DNA of 5,060 nucleotides from JBNGDW01 sp049975325 (GTDB lineage Bacteria; Cloacimonadota; Cloacimonadia; JGIOTU-2; JBNGDW01): positions 1 through 5,060 of the forward strand of contig JBNGDW010000096.1 in assembly GCA_049975325.1 (NCBI GenBank), given 5' to 3'. The notes beneath the pieces are model-generated. The model saw nothing but the letters and a program-made list of their open reading frames with translations, was not told where the DNA came from and searched no databases. A program made the translations under genes and the position numbers. Positions 1 to 5,060 of the stretch are shown one piece after another. Numbering within the stretch: the first letter of the stretch is position 1; every line of letters begins with the position of its first letter.

Positions 1-105
1 CGCTATGTAGGTGTTGCAGGGACGCCCAATCCCCATGCTAACCAGGGTTAGGTGCGCCCCTTGGGGCGGGTAACCTAGAGGCTGTGCGAAAGTTTTCTTC
101 TATAA
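1..105 (+). pseudogene. Possible decayed C-terminal end of a TnpB-type (IS200/IS605/IS1341) protein
   Basis: Frame 1 on the plus strand reads RYVGVAGTPNPHANQG, TAG (49-51), VRPLGRVT, TAG (76-78), RLCESFLL, TAA (103-105). The order VG..GTP...A..G-VRP followed by a short tail resembles the loosely conserved end of TnpB proteins, whose last residues often read like GT....ACGD.VRP. The catalytic core would lie left of the window. Both interruptions are TAG, so the frame could be decayed (CAG or GAG to TAG) or, in a pyrrolysine-using archaeon, read through. The stretch is GC-richer than what follows, as expected for foreign DNA. The resemblance is from memory and short, so this is tentative. Confidence 0.28.
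38..75. repeat. GC-rich inverted repeats with competing pairings
   Basis: CGCCCC (55-60) and GGGGCG (63-68) form a tight stem, closed further out by GGTTA (46-50) and TAACC (71-75). CTAACC (38-43) can instead pair with GGTTAG (46-51). The same GGTTA thus has two possible partners. It may be part of a transposon end or guide-RNA scaffold, a terminator, or a chance structure. Confidence 0.5.
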
Positions 106-299
106 AATCGACGATTTCCTCCTGAAAAACGGAGCAGTAACAGCAAACCTTTTGCGGATTTTGGCGGACAAAAAACAAATGCCAATGGCAAAGCAATTAG
201 TCTGGGGTAGGATTGCATCAAAAATGGGGGCATCCCTCCTTGTATACAAAAGAACAGTGTTAAAAATATTATCAGATTCCTATAAACCGTCAAATAGCT
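106..299. other. AT-rich stretch without a supported gene
   Basis: I see no convincing coding frame, RNA gene or repeat array. Two short palindromes occur, TGCCAATGGCA (180-190) and TTGTATACAA (240-249), too short to interpret. The open frame on the minus strand here starts at TTG and is made of hydrophobic residues expected from AT-rich DNA. Confidence 0.5.
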
Positions 300-348
300 A
301 AAAAAAGCCTGCAAATTATCTCTTTTCAAAATCAGAAAGAGGAGAGAT
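300..348 (-). terminator. Weak hairpin and T7 run downstream of the ATPase gene
   Basis: About 18 bases past the TGA, ATCTCT and AGAGAT (minus strand, 348-343 and 323-318) can pair around a partly pairing pyrimidine/purine loop. A run of seven T follows at 306-300. This is a plausible end for the operon transcript. Confidence 0.45.
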
Positions 349-365
349 TATTAATTATTATCTAG

Positions 366-3089
366 TCAATCCAATAGGATCAATCTTCTAATTCTTTTAT
401 CCTTTTTGTCTTTCTTTTTCTTTATTCTTCCCTGATCTTCCAGTTTTTCAATGATGGAATTCACTTTCTTCCATCCCCAGCCCACCTCTGTCACAATATC
501 TGAGGGTTTGGGTGGCAAACCAGTTTCTTCTTCAATCTCTTTGATTTTTTGAAGTACCAGTTCTTCTTCTGGAACATCAAATTCTCTTTCCATCCTCAGC
601 AACTTTTTCAGGTTCTCAATAATCTCATAAACGTCTGGGGATAATTCCTTTATGGCATCGAGTTTTTTTGCTGATATTTCCTCCAGTTTATTCTTTATTT
701 CATTAAATTCAGCTGACAATAATTTCGAGGCATCCCCAACATACCCTACTCCGCCAGTGGCCCGAATAAATTTCACCACATTATAGATCTTAGGTGAAAT
801 GCTTTTTATCGCTCTCAGATCCTTGTCACTTAGTTCCCTAATTTCTTCTACATCAGATCTAAGAAGATTTTGGACCTTATCCGCTTCCTTAAAAATTCTC
901 ATCTCTTCTTGTATCTCCTCGTTCTCAAGAGCAAAGGGATGATGGAGGGGTGGTCTGAACTGGACGAAGAAAGGGTTTCCATAGTTGGCAAAACTTACCA
1001 CCCCCTGACCGGTTTTCAGCTTTGGAAGATAATTTGCAAATTCAGACCCTATATCCTTGCTGGCCCTTTGCAAGTCCCCCTCGTAGGAGGTCCTAAGCCT
1101 TATTTTGGTGGCGGTGTTTGCTCTTATGGATTCTTTGAAGTCTGTCATAACTTGCGAGATAAATATAGTTCCTATTCCTTTTCTTCTCAGCTCCCGGATC
1201 ACCCGGTCCAAAAATAAATACAGTTCTTGAGGAATCCCTGGTGTATTTTTGGGGATAAATCGGTGGGCTTCTTCGAGGATCAACATAAGTTTTAATTCCT
1301 GAGTGTCGGGCTGAGAATAAAAATATGAGAGCAGTTCTCGCATGAGGAAATAAGAGGTATATACTTTCTGGGTGTCTGTCAGATGATCGAGAGACACCAC
1401 GGATATTTCTCCTGAGCTCCAAGCTTCGGTAATGTTTAATTTTTCGCCACTGAACAAAAAAGGATAGCCTTCTAGTTCCTCCAGCTTGAGTTTCGTTTCG
1501 AAGACATTCTTTTCGTTAACCTTCCCCCATTCCTCCAGTTCTTTCCGTAGCGTGATATAGTTGAGATCCTTTTCCTCTTCCCAGCTATCCAATATCACTG
1601 CCCTGAGATATGTTGCCTCTTTGCTGGTTAAATCACAAACAGATTTTATGATCGCTGCCATTTCATAGGCACATTGCTGTAACTCATCTCGTTTGTTTGT
1701 TTCTGGGCGGGCAAGTAAATTTGTTTCTAAATTTATTCCAGTCTCTGAGTTTGGCGTGTATATTTTCCCATTGAATCCTGTTGGGTCAACTTCCCTCATT
1801 TCGAATTTATCATAACGTTTAATGAGATCCTCATCCTGACAGGGCTTTAGGAAGCCAGTCCATTGTTTGGAGGTATCCAATACCAACACAGGTATGTTAT
1901 GGATCAGTGCCCCTTCTACGATATCTGAGGCACAGACGGTTTTACCGCTTCCGGTGCCGCCTACAATGAGGGTATGCTGAGGGCCTTGCTCATCAAAATC
2001 GAAAAGATAGGGGATTTGGCTTGTTTTTACACCGTTTTCCAGAATGAATCCCATATAGCCCAGCCGCTTTTCTTGGTTCTCAAGGGAAGGAAGCTTGCTG
2101 AAATCAGGCTGAGGTAATTCTTTTTCAGCTGCAGGCTTAGAAACTGCCCGCCTCATCATTGCGGCAATTCCCTGGGCAATGGCACCGCTTTCTTGGATGT
2201 ACCTATCTCCCACTTTGATATCTTTGCCAGCCCGGTAGATAAGCAATTCTTCAAGTTCTGTTTTCAGATCCTCAAGCTCGTCAAGACCGTAGTCTTTGAT
2301 GAGTTCATCAAGTGATCGTGGATCCAACAGTCCGATGCTTCGTGCTGAAAGTCCAAGAGCAGGTTTATCCAAATCCTCGATTATTACCCGGAATCCATGC
2401 CATGCCTGAGCCTTTATTATTTTGTTTTTATACTGGAGATCATCAAGGATGCCAGATAGTGTTTCTCCAAGCTCTTCTCCATTGGCAATTCTAGCGGGAG
2501 ATTTTGCCCTTATGATAAAGGTTGCTGCCATTCCCTTCCTTTTATACTCTCTGGCTAGTGTTTCATTCAGCTCTTTTTCTTCCTCTAGCGCACTCAGTTT
2601 GGCAGTCAGCTCGTTAATTTCATTTTTCAAAGAGCCCATTTCCCTGCCAGTCGAAAGGCCAGATTCCTGCTCAAATTTCAGCTTATTCAGCCTTTCCTTT
2701 TTGAAATCTATTCTTTTTTTCACTTCCTTAATTTGTTTTGTCAATAGTGTGTTATCAATTCTTACGACATTTGATGACAGGGAATTGATGTACAAAACAT
2801 ACAACTCAAAGGATGGTACTGCTTCCTTGAGGTATTCTGAAAATGTACCGATGCTGGCAAGTCTGCTATGGTATTCATCGCCTTCCAGTCCATATTTTTT
2901 CTGAAAATCCTCTAATTTGTGCACATCTTTGATATAGTACTCCCGTGAACCCTGCAGGAGAAATAAGTCCGGTCTTATTTCAATAAATTCAACGAGAGAT
3001 TTCTTGTCTGGAAACCAGTAAATTTCTGATTTTCTTTCTCCATATTTCAAATCTGCAATGAGACTACACTTTCCACCAATTCTTTTCAT
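366..3089 (-). CDS. HerA/VirB4-superfamily P-loop ATPase with coiled coil and C-terminal winged helix
   Basis: A 907-residue hexameric-motor type ATPase, complete from ATG to TGA. The Walker A motif VGGTGSGKT is at residues 376-384 and Walker B is LILEEAHRF at about 603-611, with EEAH as in HerA. A GTIFISQ strand at 640-646 supplies the conserved glutamine, and an LPKLKTGQG segment follows at about 688-696. Residues 115-183 are strongly charged and heptad-like, so probably a coiled coil. Residues 187-240 (FIIRAKS...QAWHGFRVII) recall the alpha/beta segment ahead of the motor in VirB4/TraC proteins; this is inference. Residues 753-777 and 805-829 repeat each other. Residues 845-907 look like a winged helix with a basic stretch near 890-902. 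The start is supported by AGAGG five bases upstream. The gene overlaps the TPR gene by 26 bases in another frame, which suggests translational coupling. ATP-driven DNA translocation is the family role; the true substrate is unknown. No transmembrane segment is evident. The motor call is firm, the pathway is not. Confidence 0.93.
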   Translation of the reverse strand: MKRIGGKCSLIADLKYGERKSEIYWFPDKKSLVEFIEIRPDLFLLQGSREYYIKDVHKLEDFQKKYGLEGDEYHSRLASIGTFSEYLKEAVPSFELYVLYINSLSSNVVRIDNTLLTKQIKEVKKRIDFKKERLNKLKFEQESGLSTGREMGSLKNEINELTAKLSALEEEKELNETLAREYKRKGMAATFIIRAKSPARIANGEELGETLSGILDDLQYKNKIIKAQAWHGFRVIIEDLDKPALGLSARSIGLLDPRSLDELIKDYGLDELEDLKTELEELLIYRAGKDIKVGDRYIQESGAIAQGIAAMMRRAVSKPAAEKELPQPDFSKLPSLENQEKRLGYMGFILENGVKTSQIPYLFDFDEQGPQHTLIVGGTGSGKTVCASDIVEGALIHNIPVLVLDTSKQWTGFLKPCQDEDLIKRYDKFEMREVDPTGFNGKIYTPNSETGINLETNLLARPETNKRDELQQCAYEMAAIIKSVCDLTSKEATYLRAVILDSWEEEKDLNYITLRKELEEWGKVNEKNVFETKLKLEELEGYPFLFSGEKLNITEAWSSGEISVVSLDHLTDTQKVYTSYFLMRELLSYFYSQPDTQELKLMLILEEAHRFIPKNTPGIPQELYLFLDRVIRELRRKGIGTIFISQVMTDFKESIRANTATKIRLRTSYEGDLQRASKDIGSEFANYLPKLKTGQGVVSFANYGNPFFVQFRPPLHHPFALENEEIQEEMRIFKEADKVQNLLRSDVEEIRELSDKDLRAIKSISPKIYNVVKFIRATGGVGYVGDASKLLSAEFNEIKNKLEEISAKKLDAIKELSPDVYEIIENLKKLLRMEREFDVPEEELVLQKIKEIEEETGLPPKPSDIVTEVGWGWKKVNSIIEKLEDQGRIKKKKDKKDKRIRRLILLD

Positions 3090-4122
3090 TTTGTCCTCTT
3101 AAAGCCACTCGATGAGAGCAGTTTACACACTCATATTCCGTAGCACTCAGTTCGATATAAGAAGTCTGATCACCGCAATTGGGGCAAACTTTGGGTAGGT
3201 CTTCATATAACCGGCTGCCTATCTTTGCTAACATATTTTTTAATAGCTCATTACAGTGGTTGTCCAGTTCCCCCCATTGACTTCGTAACATGCTCTGGGC
3301 GGTCATCTCATCTTTCTCAATGTGCTTATTGATCAAGTAAATTAGATAGACGATCAACAGGTTATCCAAATAGCTGCTCTTGTACCTGGTACTTATCACT
3401 TCATGCGCCTGATTAACCTTATTTTTTGCATTTCCCTCGTCTCCATCAATCATTGAGATGCAGGCATCACAGAATAATTTGTAAGCCATATATGACTTGG
3501 GAATCGAAGTAGACGCCCCATCAAATATTTGTTTTGCCTCCTCGATTTCCACTTTACTGTTTTCCGTTATTCCCTCTATCAGAAGTTTCAATCCTTCGCA
3601 TAAATTTACCAATGAATTTAACTCAAGTTTAAGTTCCCCTCTCGCATACAATAATATTTCCTTTCCCAGATTTATTGTCTCAGTAAGAAATTGTATAGCC
3701 ATTATTTCATTTTCTGCTTGTAGGCTTTGCTTAATTCGCTCATGAAAATCAAGTTTTCTTAAATGTATTTCTCCCCCGTTTTCAGAGTCCAAAGACAATG
3801 ATTTCGTTAGACATTTCCTTGCCTCTGCAAAATCCCCATATCGGTTATATAGTTCTGATAAAATGAGCAACCTCTGGGATTTTATTGCATTTCCATATTC
3901 ATCACCAAATTGTCGTTGGAAAGACGTTCCTACTTTCTTGAACAATAAAATGCTAATTGTATTAAGTTTCTCGAAGAATTGAGAGGCCTTGCCGAAAATT
4001 CGTATTGCCTCTATGTAGTCACCATTCATCTCTGCTTCTTTTGCTTTTTTGGTGAGATCAGCGATAAGCATATAACATTCTTCTAGCCTCGCTGCGGTAC
4101 CAGCTTCCGAAGATGGCTCCAT
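3064..4122 (-). CDS. TPR-like helical protein with C-terminal zinc ribbon, partner of the ATPase
   Basis: A 352-residue protein made mostly of amphipathic helices. Two stretches fit the TPR pattern: about residues 26-53 (GDYIEAIRIF core) and 88-112 (LYNRYGDFAEARKCL core). Later helices are degenerate and could be further TPR-like repeats. The C terminus carries a zinc ribbon, CPNC at 313-316 and CVNC at 332-335. TPR arrays bind proteins, and such ribbons bind nucleic acid or stabilise contacts, so an adaptor role for the downstream ATPase is a reasonable inference; no catalytic motif is visible. The gene ends in TAG and overlaps the ATPase gene by 26 bases. The ATG at 4122 has AGGA six bases upstream. 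However, the frame stays open upstream to a TAA at 4213-4215, and its 25 codons before the ATG look protein-like, so the native product may be about 377 residues, starting at ATC 4195-4197. I do not recognise a named family. Confidence 0.88.
   Translation of the reverse strand: MEPSSEAGTAARLEECYMLIADLTKKAKEAEMNGDYIEAIRIFGKASQFFEKLNTISILLFKKVGTSFQRQFGDEYGNAIKSQRLLILSELYNRYGDFAEARKCLTKSLSLDSENGGEIHLRKLDFHERIKQSLQAENEIMAIQFLTETINLGKEILLYARGELKLELNSLVNLCEGLKLLIEGITENSKVEIEEAKQIFDGASTSIPKSYMAYKLFCDACISMIDGDEGNAKNKVNQAHEVISTRYKSSYLDNLLIVYLIYLINKHIEKDEMTAQSMLRSQWGELDNHCNELLKNMLAKIGSRLYEDLPKVCPNCGDQTSYIELSATEYECVNCSHRVALRGQNEKNWWKV
3095..3099 (-). promoter_or_regulatory. Ribosome binding site of the ATPase gene
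   Basis: On the minus strand AGAGG ends five bases before the ATG at 3089. It lies inside the last codons of the TPR gene, so ribosomes finishing that gene stop (TAG, 3064-3066) just beyond the ATPase start. This fixes the ATPase start and fits coupled translation. Confidence 0.6.
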
Positions 4123-4197
4123 TACGTTTCCTAAATGTTCAACCTTGTACCACAGGTCTGCAAGTTTTTTTGTGAGGCCAATTTCATAAGCTAGGAT
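4123..4197 (-). other. Possible N-terminal extension of the TPR gene with an ATC start
   Basis: These 25 in-frame codons read ILAYEIGLTKKLADLWYK and on through VEHLGNV straight into the annotated methionine. The peptide is amphipathic and resembles the helices downstream. No ATG, GTG or TTG is in frame between the TAA at 4213-4215 and the ATG at 4120-4122. The ATC codon at 4195-4197 is nine bases after a GGTGAT motif, where a start would be expected. Either ATC is a non-standard start, or an ATG was changed by mutation or sequencing error, or the stretch is untranslated leader. Confidence 0.4.
4129..4132 (-). promoter_or_regulatory. Ribosome binding site for the ATG start of the TPR gene
   Basis: Minus-strand AGGA lies six bases before the ATG at 4122. 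It supports that start, but the protein-like codons upstream leave open whether it is the only start or an internal one. Confidence 0.45.
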
Positions 4198-4206
4198 GGA
4201 CCTTTT

Positions 4207-4212
4207 ATCACC
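4207..4212 (-). promoter_or_regulatory. GGTGAT ribosome-binding-like motif upstream of the TPR gene
   Basis: Minus-strand GGTGAT is a six-base match to the complement of the archaeal 16S rRNA 3' end (AUCACC). It is the best such match I noticed in the window. It lies nine bases before ATC 4195-4197 and is too far from the ATG at 4122 to serve it. Confidence 0.4.
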
Positions 4213-4227
4213 TTACCTTACATGGTT

Positions 4228-4241
4228 TTTATTTTTAAAAA
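4228..4241 (-). promoter_or_regulatory. TATA-like box for the TPR-ATPase operon
   Basis: Minus strand TTTTTAAAAATAAA overlaps the stop codon of the 103-residue gene. With the usual archaeal distance of about 25 bases, transcription would start near 4207-4212, just at the GGTGAT motif. That would give a short leader for an ATC start at 4197 and a leader near 85 bases for the ATG at 4122. The call rests on composition and spacing only. Confidence 0.35.
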
Positions 4242-4546
4242 GGTTCCTCCCCAACCTTAGTGCCGCATCTCTCGCATATTAAATCAGTTCTTTTGCCTTT
4301 AGTTCCCCAGATGTTACTAATAAACTTTCTACCTATCTGGTAACTATTACAATTTGGACATCTTAGATCCATACTCACTATCGATGGTCCTCCCATCCTA
4401 TCAATCCTGACAATGTGCCAGGGTGGAAGCTCAGCAGGCATCATCCCTTCTCCATGAGGCGGTTGGATGCTGAAGAAAAAATGAGCGCCCTTTCTTTTAT
4501 TAATTAGAACGTACAAGCGGTATCCTTTGTACGTGAAAGCCATCAT
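4235..4546 (-). CDS. Small zinc-ribbon protein, 103 residues
   Basis: A short protein ending in TAA. The N-terminal half (residues 1-58) has alternating aromatic and hydrophobic residues suggestive of a small beta-rich fold (GYRLYVLI, AHFFFSI, PPWHIVRI). The C-terminal half holds a zinc ribbon, CPNC at 63-66 and CERC at 91-94, with 24 residues between the pairs. No catalytic motif or membrane segment is visible, and I do not recognise the family; a nucleic-acid-binding or complex-subunit role is inference. The start may be either of two adjacent ATG codons (4544-4546, 4541-4543). No clear ribosome binding site precedes them, which fits leaderless translation from the TATA-like box at 4567-4576. 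It lies 112 bases upstream of the TPR gene's ATG, on the same strand, so co-transcription is possible. Confidence 0.72.
   Translation of the reverse strand: MMAFTYKGYRLYVLINKRKGAHFFFSIQPPHGEGMMPAELPPWHIVRIDRMGGPSIVSMDLRCPNCNSYQIGRKFISNIWGTKGKRTDLICERCGTKVGEEPF
4509..4534 (-). repeat. 8-bp perfect inverted repeat just inside the 103-residue gene
   Basis: ACGTACAA (4509-4516) and TTGTACGT (4527-4534) are perfect reverse complements around a 10-base loop. On the mRNA the stem begins about 12 bases after the first ATG, and the loop holds AGGA. It could be an mRNA hairpin that affects initiation, or a DNA dyad for a regulator, or chance in coding sequence. Confidence 0.5.
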
Positions 4547-4566
4547 AACACAATGTCTTTAGATTA

Positions 4567-4576
4567 TTTTATTTTT
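4567..4576 (-). promoter_or_regulatory. TATA-like box, proximal, for the 103-residue gene
   Basis: Minus strand reads CGGAAA followed by AATAAAAT, resembling a BRE plus TATA element. Its centre is about 25 bases before the ATG at 4546, so transcription would begin at or near the start codon. That agrees with the missing ribosome binding site. Confidence 0.4.
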
Positions 4577-4618
4577 CCGAAAAAACCTGCCTATGGATAA
4601 AAAACCAGAAGAGTAATT

Positions 4619-4626
4619 TATTTATA
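4619..4626 (-). promoter_or_regulatory. TATA-like box, distal, for the 103-residue gene
   Basis: Minus strand TATAAATA is a close match to archaeal TATA boxes. It would place a transcript start near 4596, giving a leader of about 50 bases. It lies just past the end of the small upstream gene, so it may be the main promoter, or simply AT-rich spacer. Confidence 0.4.
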
Positions 4627-5028
4627 TTAGGACGGGTTAATATAATATAGTGAAAGAAATGGGCGGAAAAAAAATAGGTTAATTATCATTCCCTCGAAAA
4701 TGCCACTCAAATTCCATTTTAGAATTTGGCGGCAAGAAGTCTTTAGACCATCTAACGATTTTTTTATCATTTTTTTCAATTCCTTATACGTGCAATCTTC
4801 GAAATCCTTACCGTACATCTCATGGGCAATTTGTTCTTTTTGACTATCAGATTCTATTTCAAATTTGTTTATCTCTCCAATCAGGTTCTCCTTCATGTTT
4901 TTCATGATAAATTCGTGCTGAACCTCGTTTTGTTGGTCTTTCGGCAACAGCCAAAAATGTTTATTATGCCTGTCAATGCTCCGCTCATCCAAATCCTTCT
5001 CTGTAAAGCCAAAATTTTTCATTCTCAC
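4627..5028 (-). CDS. Unrecognised small protein, probably frameshifted near its 3' end
   Basis: The uninterrupted frame encodes 133 residues and ends in TAA. Residues 1-86 look like a normal soluble, charged, helical protein (KDLDERS, KDQQNEVQHEF, KENLIGEINKFEIES). After residue 90 the frame becomes less convincing and ends in a phenylalanine-rich tail (INLFFFRPF) that reads through a T8 run. The -1 frame instead gives IVRWSKDFLPPNSKMEFEW... and stops at TAA 4679-4681, four bases before that T8 run, which would make a product of about 116 residues. The start is GTG at 5028; an ATG at 5022 is equally possible, and neither has a clear ribosome binding site. A TAG lies nine codons upstream in frame. 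No family, metal site or catalytic motif is recognised. It may be a real gene with a sequencing indel, a pseudogene, or a programmed shift. Confidence 0.6.
   Translation of the reverse strand: MRMKNFGFTEKDLDERSIDRHNKHFWLLPKDQQNEVQHEFIMKNMKENLIGEINKFEIESDSQKEQIAHEMYGKDFEDCTYKELKKMIKKSLDGLKTSCRQILKWNLSGIFEGMIINLFFFRPFLSLYYINPS
4667..4674 (-). terminator. T8 run, likely transcript end of the small gene
   Basis: Eight T on the minus strand begin four bases after the TAA at 4679-4681. Archaeal transcription ends at T-rich tracts without needing a hairpin. In the zero frame this tract lies inside the coding sequence, which favours the -1 frame as the true 3' end. Confidence 0.45.
4679..4783 (-). 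other. Alternative -1 frame 3' end of the small gene
   Basis: This frame is open from just after a TAA at 4784-4786 to the TAA at 4679-4681, overlapping the zero frame. Its codons after 4759 give 26 residues with aromatic, charged and proline residues in a protein-like mix (W, PP, EFEWHF). The switch must occur inside this interval, which contains the two A7 runs. Confidence 0.5.
4759..4776 (-). other. Paired A7 runs, candidate frameshift site
   Basis: On the minus strand two runs of seven A (4770-4776 and 4759-4765) flank TG-AT. At the second, the zero frame reads A AAA AAA, a classical -1 slippery heptamer. Such runs are also where sequencing indels arise, and one extra A would restore the -1 frame. 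Confidence 0.5.
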
Positions 5029-5060
5029 TTCGATAGTATTTTTGGTACTGTCCTAATTTA

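Noticed and set aside
1..105. SRP RNA, tRNA or rRNA fragment at the GC-rich left edge
   Set aside because: The GGTTAGG...GTAACC stem briefly recalls the archaeal SRP RNA 5' domain, but the following sequence turns AT-rich at once, and no cloverleaf or conserved rRNA block is visible on either strand.
180..249. Short palindromes TGCCAATGGCA and TTGTATACAA
   Set aside because: They are only 11 and 10 bases, isolated, with no promoter next to them; chance occurrence is likely.
75..329. 84-residue open frame on the minus strand downstream of the ATPase gene
   Set aside because: It begins at TTG inside the probable terminator hairpin, has no clear ribosome binding site, crosses the hairpin-rich left edge, and its leucine/phenylalanine-rich composition is what AT-rich noncoding DNA gives. 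A small membrane protein cannot be fully excluded.
870..1217. Open frames inside the ATPase gene (plus 870-1217, 2312-2494, 2422-2904; minus 1093-1422)
   Set aside because: All lie within the uninterrupted ATPase gene, which has motifs across the same span; they are shadow frames with serine/leucine- or arginine-rich composition.
3497..3745. Plus-strand open frame inside the TPR gene
   Set aside because: It lies opposite a coherent helical coding sequence and shows no domain or start signal.
1..5060. CRISPR array or tandem direct repeats
   Set aside because: No repeated unit of 20-40 bases with regular spacing was seen anywhere.

Overview
The window is AT-rich and looks archaeal, probably euryarchaeal. 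Every convincing gene lies on the minus strand. The main support is a HerA/VirB4-superfamily ATPase, two short proteins or domains with CxxC...CxxC zinc ribbons, TATA-like boxes instead of -35/-10 pairs, T-run transcript ends, and GGTGAT/AGGA-type ribosome binding sites. I cannot name a genus from the sequence alone. Stop codons TAA, TAG and TGA are all used.

Reading along the minus strand from the right edge, there are four regions. (1) 5028-4679 or 4627 holds a small unrecognised gene whose 3' part appears shifted by one base at a pair of A7 runs. (2) 4546-4235 holds a 103-residue zinc-ribbon protein preceded by two TATA-like candidates, with an 8-bp hairpin just inside its start. (3) 4122-3064 holds a 352-residue helical, TPR-like protein ending in a zinc ribbon; its reading frame continues upstream for 25 protein-like codons to an ATC placed after a GGTGAT motif. 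(4) 3089-366 holds a 907-residue ATPase whose first 26 bases overlap the end of the TPR gene. The ATPase has a coiled coil, an alpha/beta segment recalling VirB4-type proteins, a HerA-like motor core, a duplicated motif of about 25 residues and a C-terminal winged-helix-like tail. A T-run with a weak hairpin lies past its stop.

The left end is different. Positions 1-105 are GC-richer and read on the plus strand like the very end of a decayed TnpB-type transposon protein interrupted by two TAG codons, over a strong hairpin. Positions 106-299 show no gene I can support.

The likely unit is the TPR/zinc-ribbon protein with the HerA/VirB4-like ATPase: the overlap argues for coupled translation and for products that act together, with the TPR protein as adaptor or substrate-recognition partner and the ATPase as a DNA-translocating or protein/DNA-pumping motor. 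No NurA-type nuclease, the usual archaeal HerA partner, is visible here. Whether this is a DNA-processing, defence or transfer system cannot be decided from the window.
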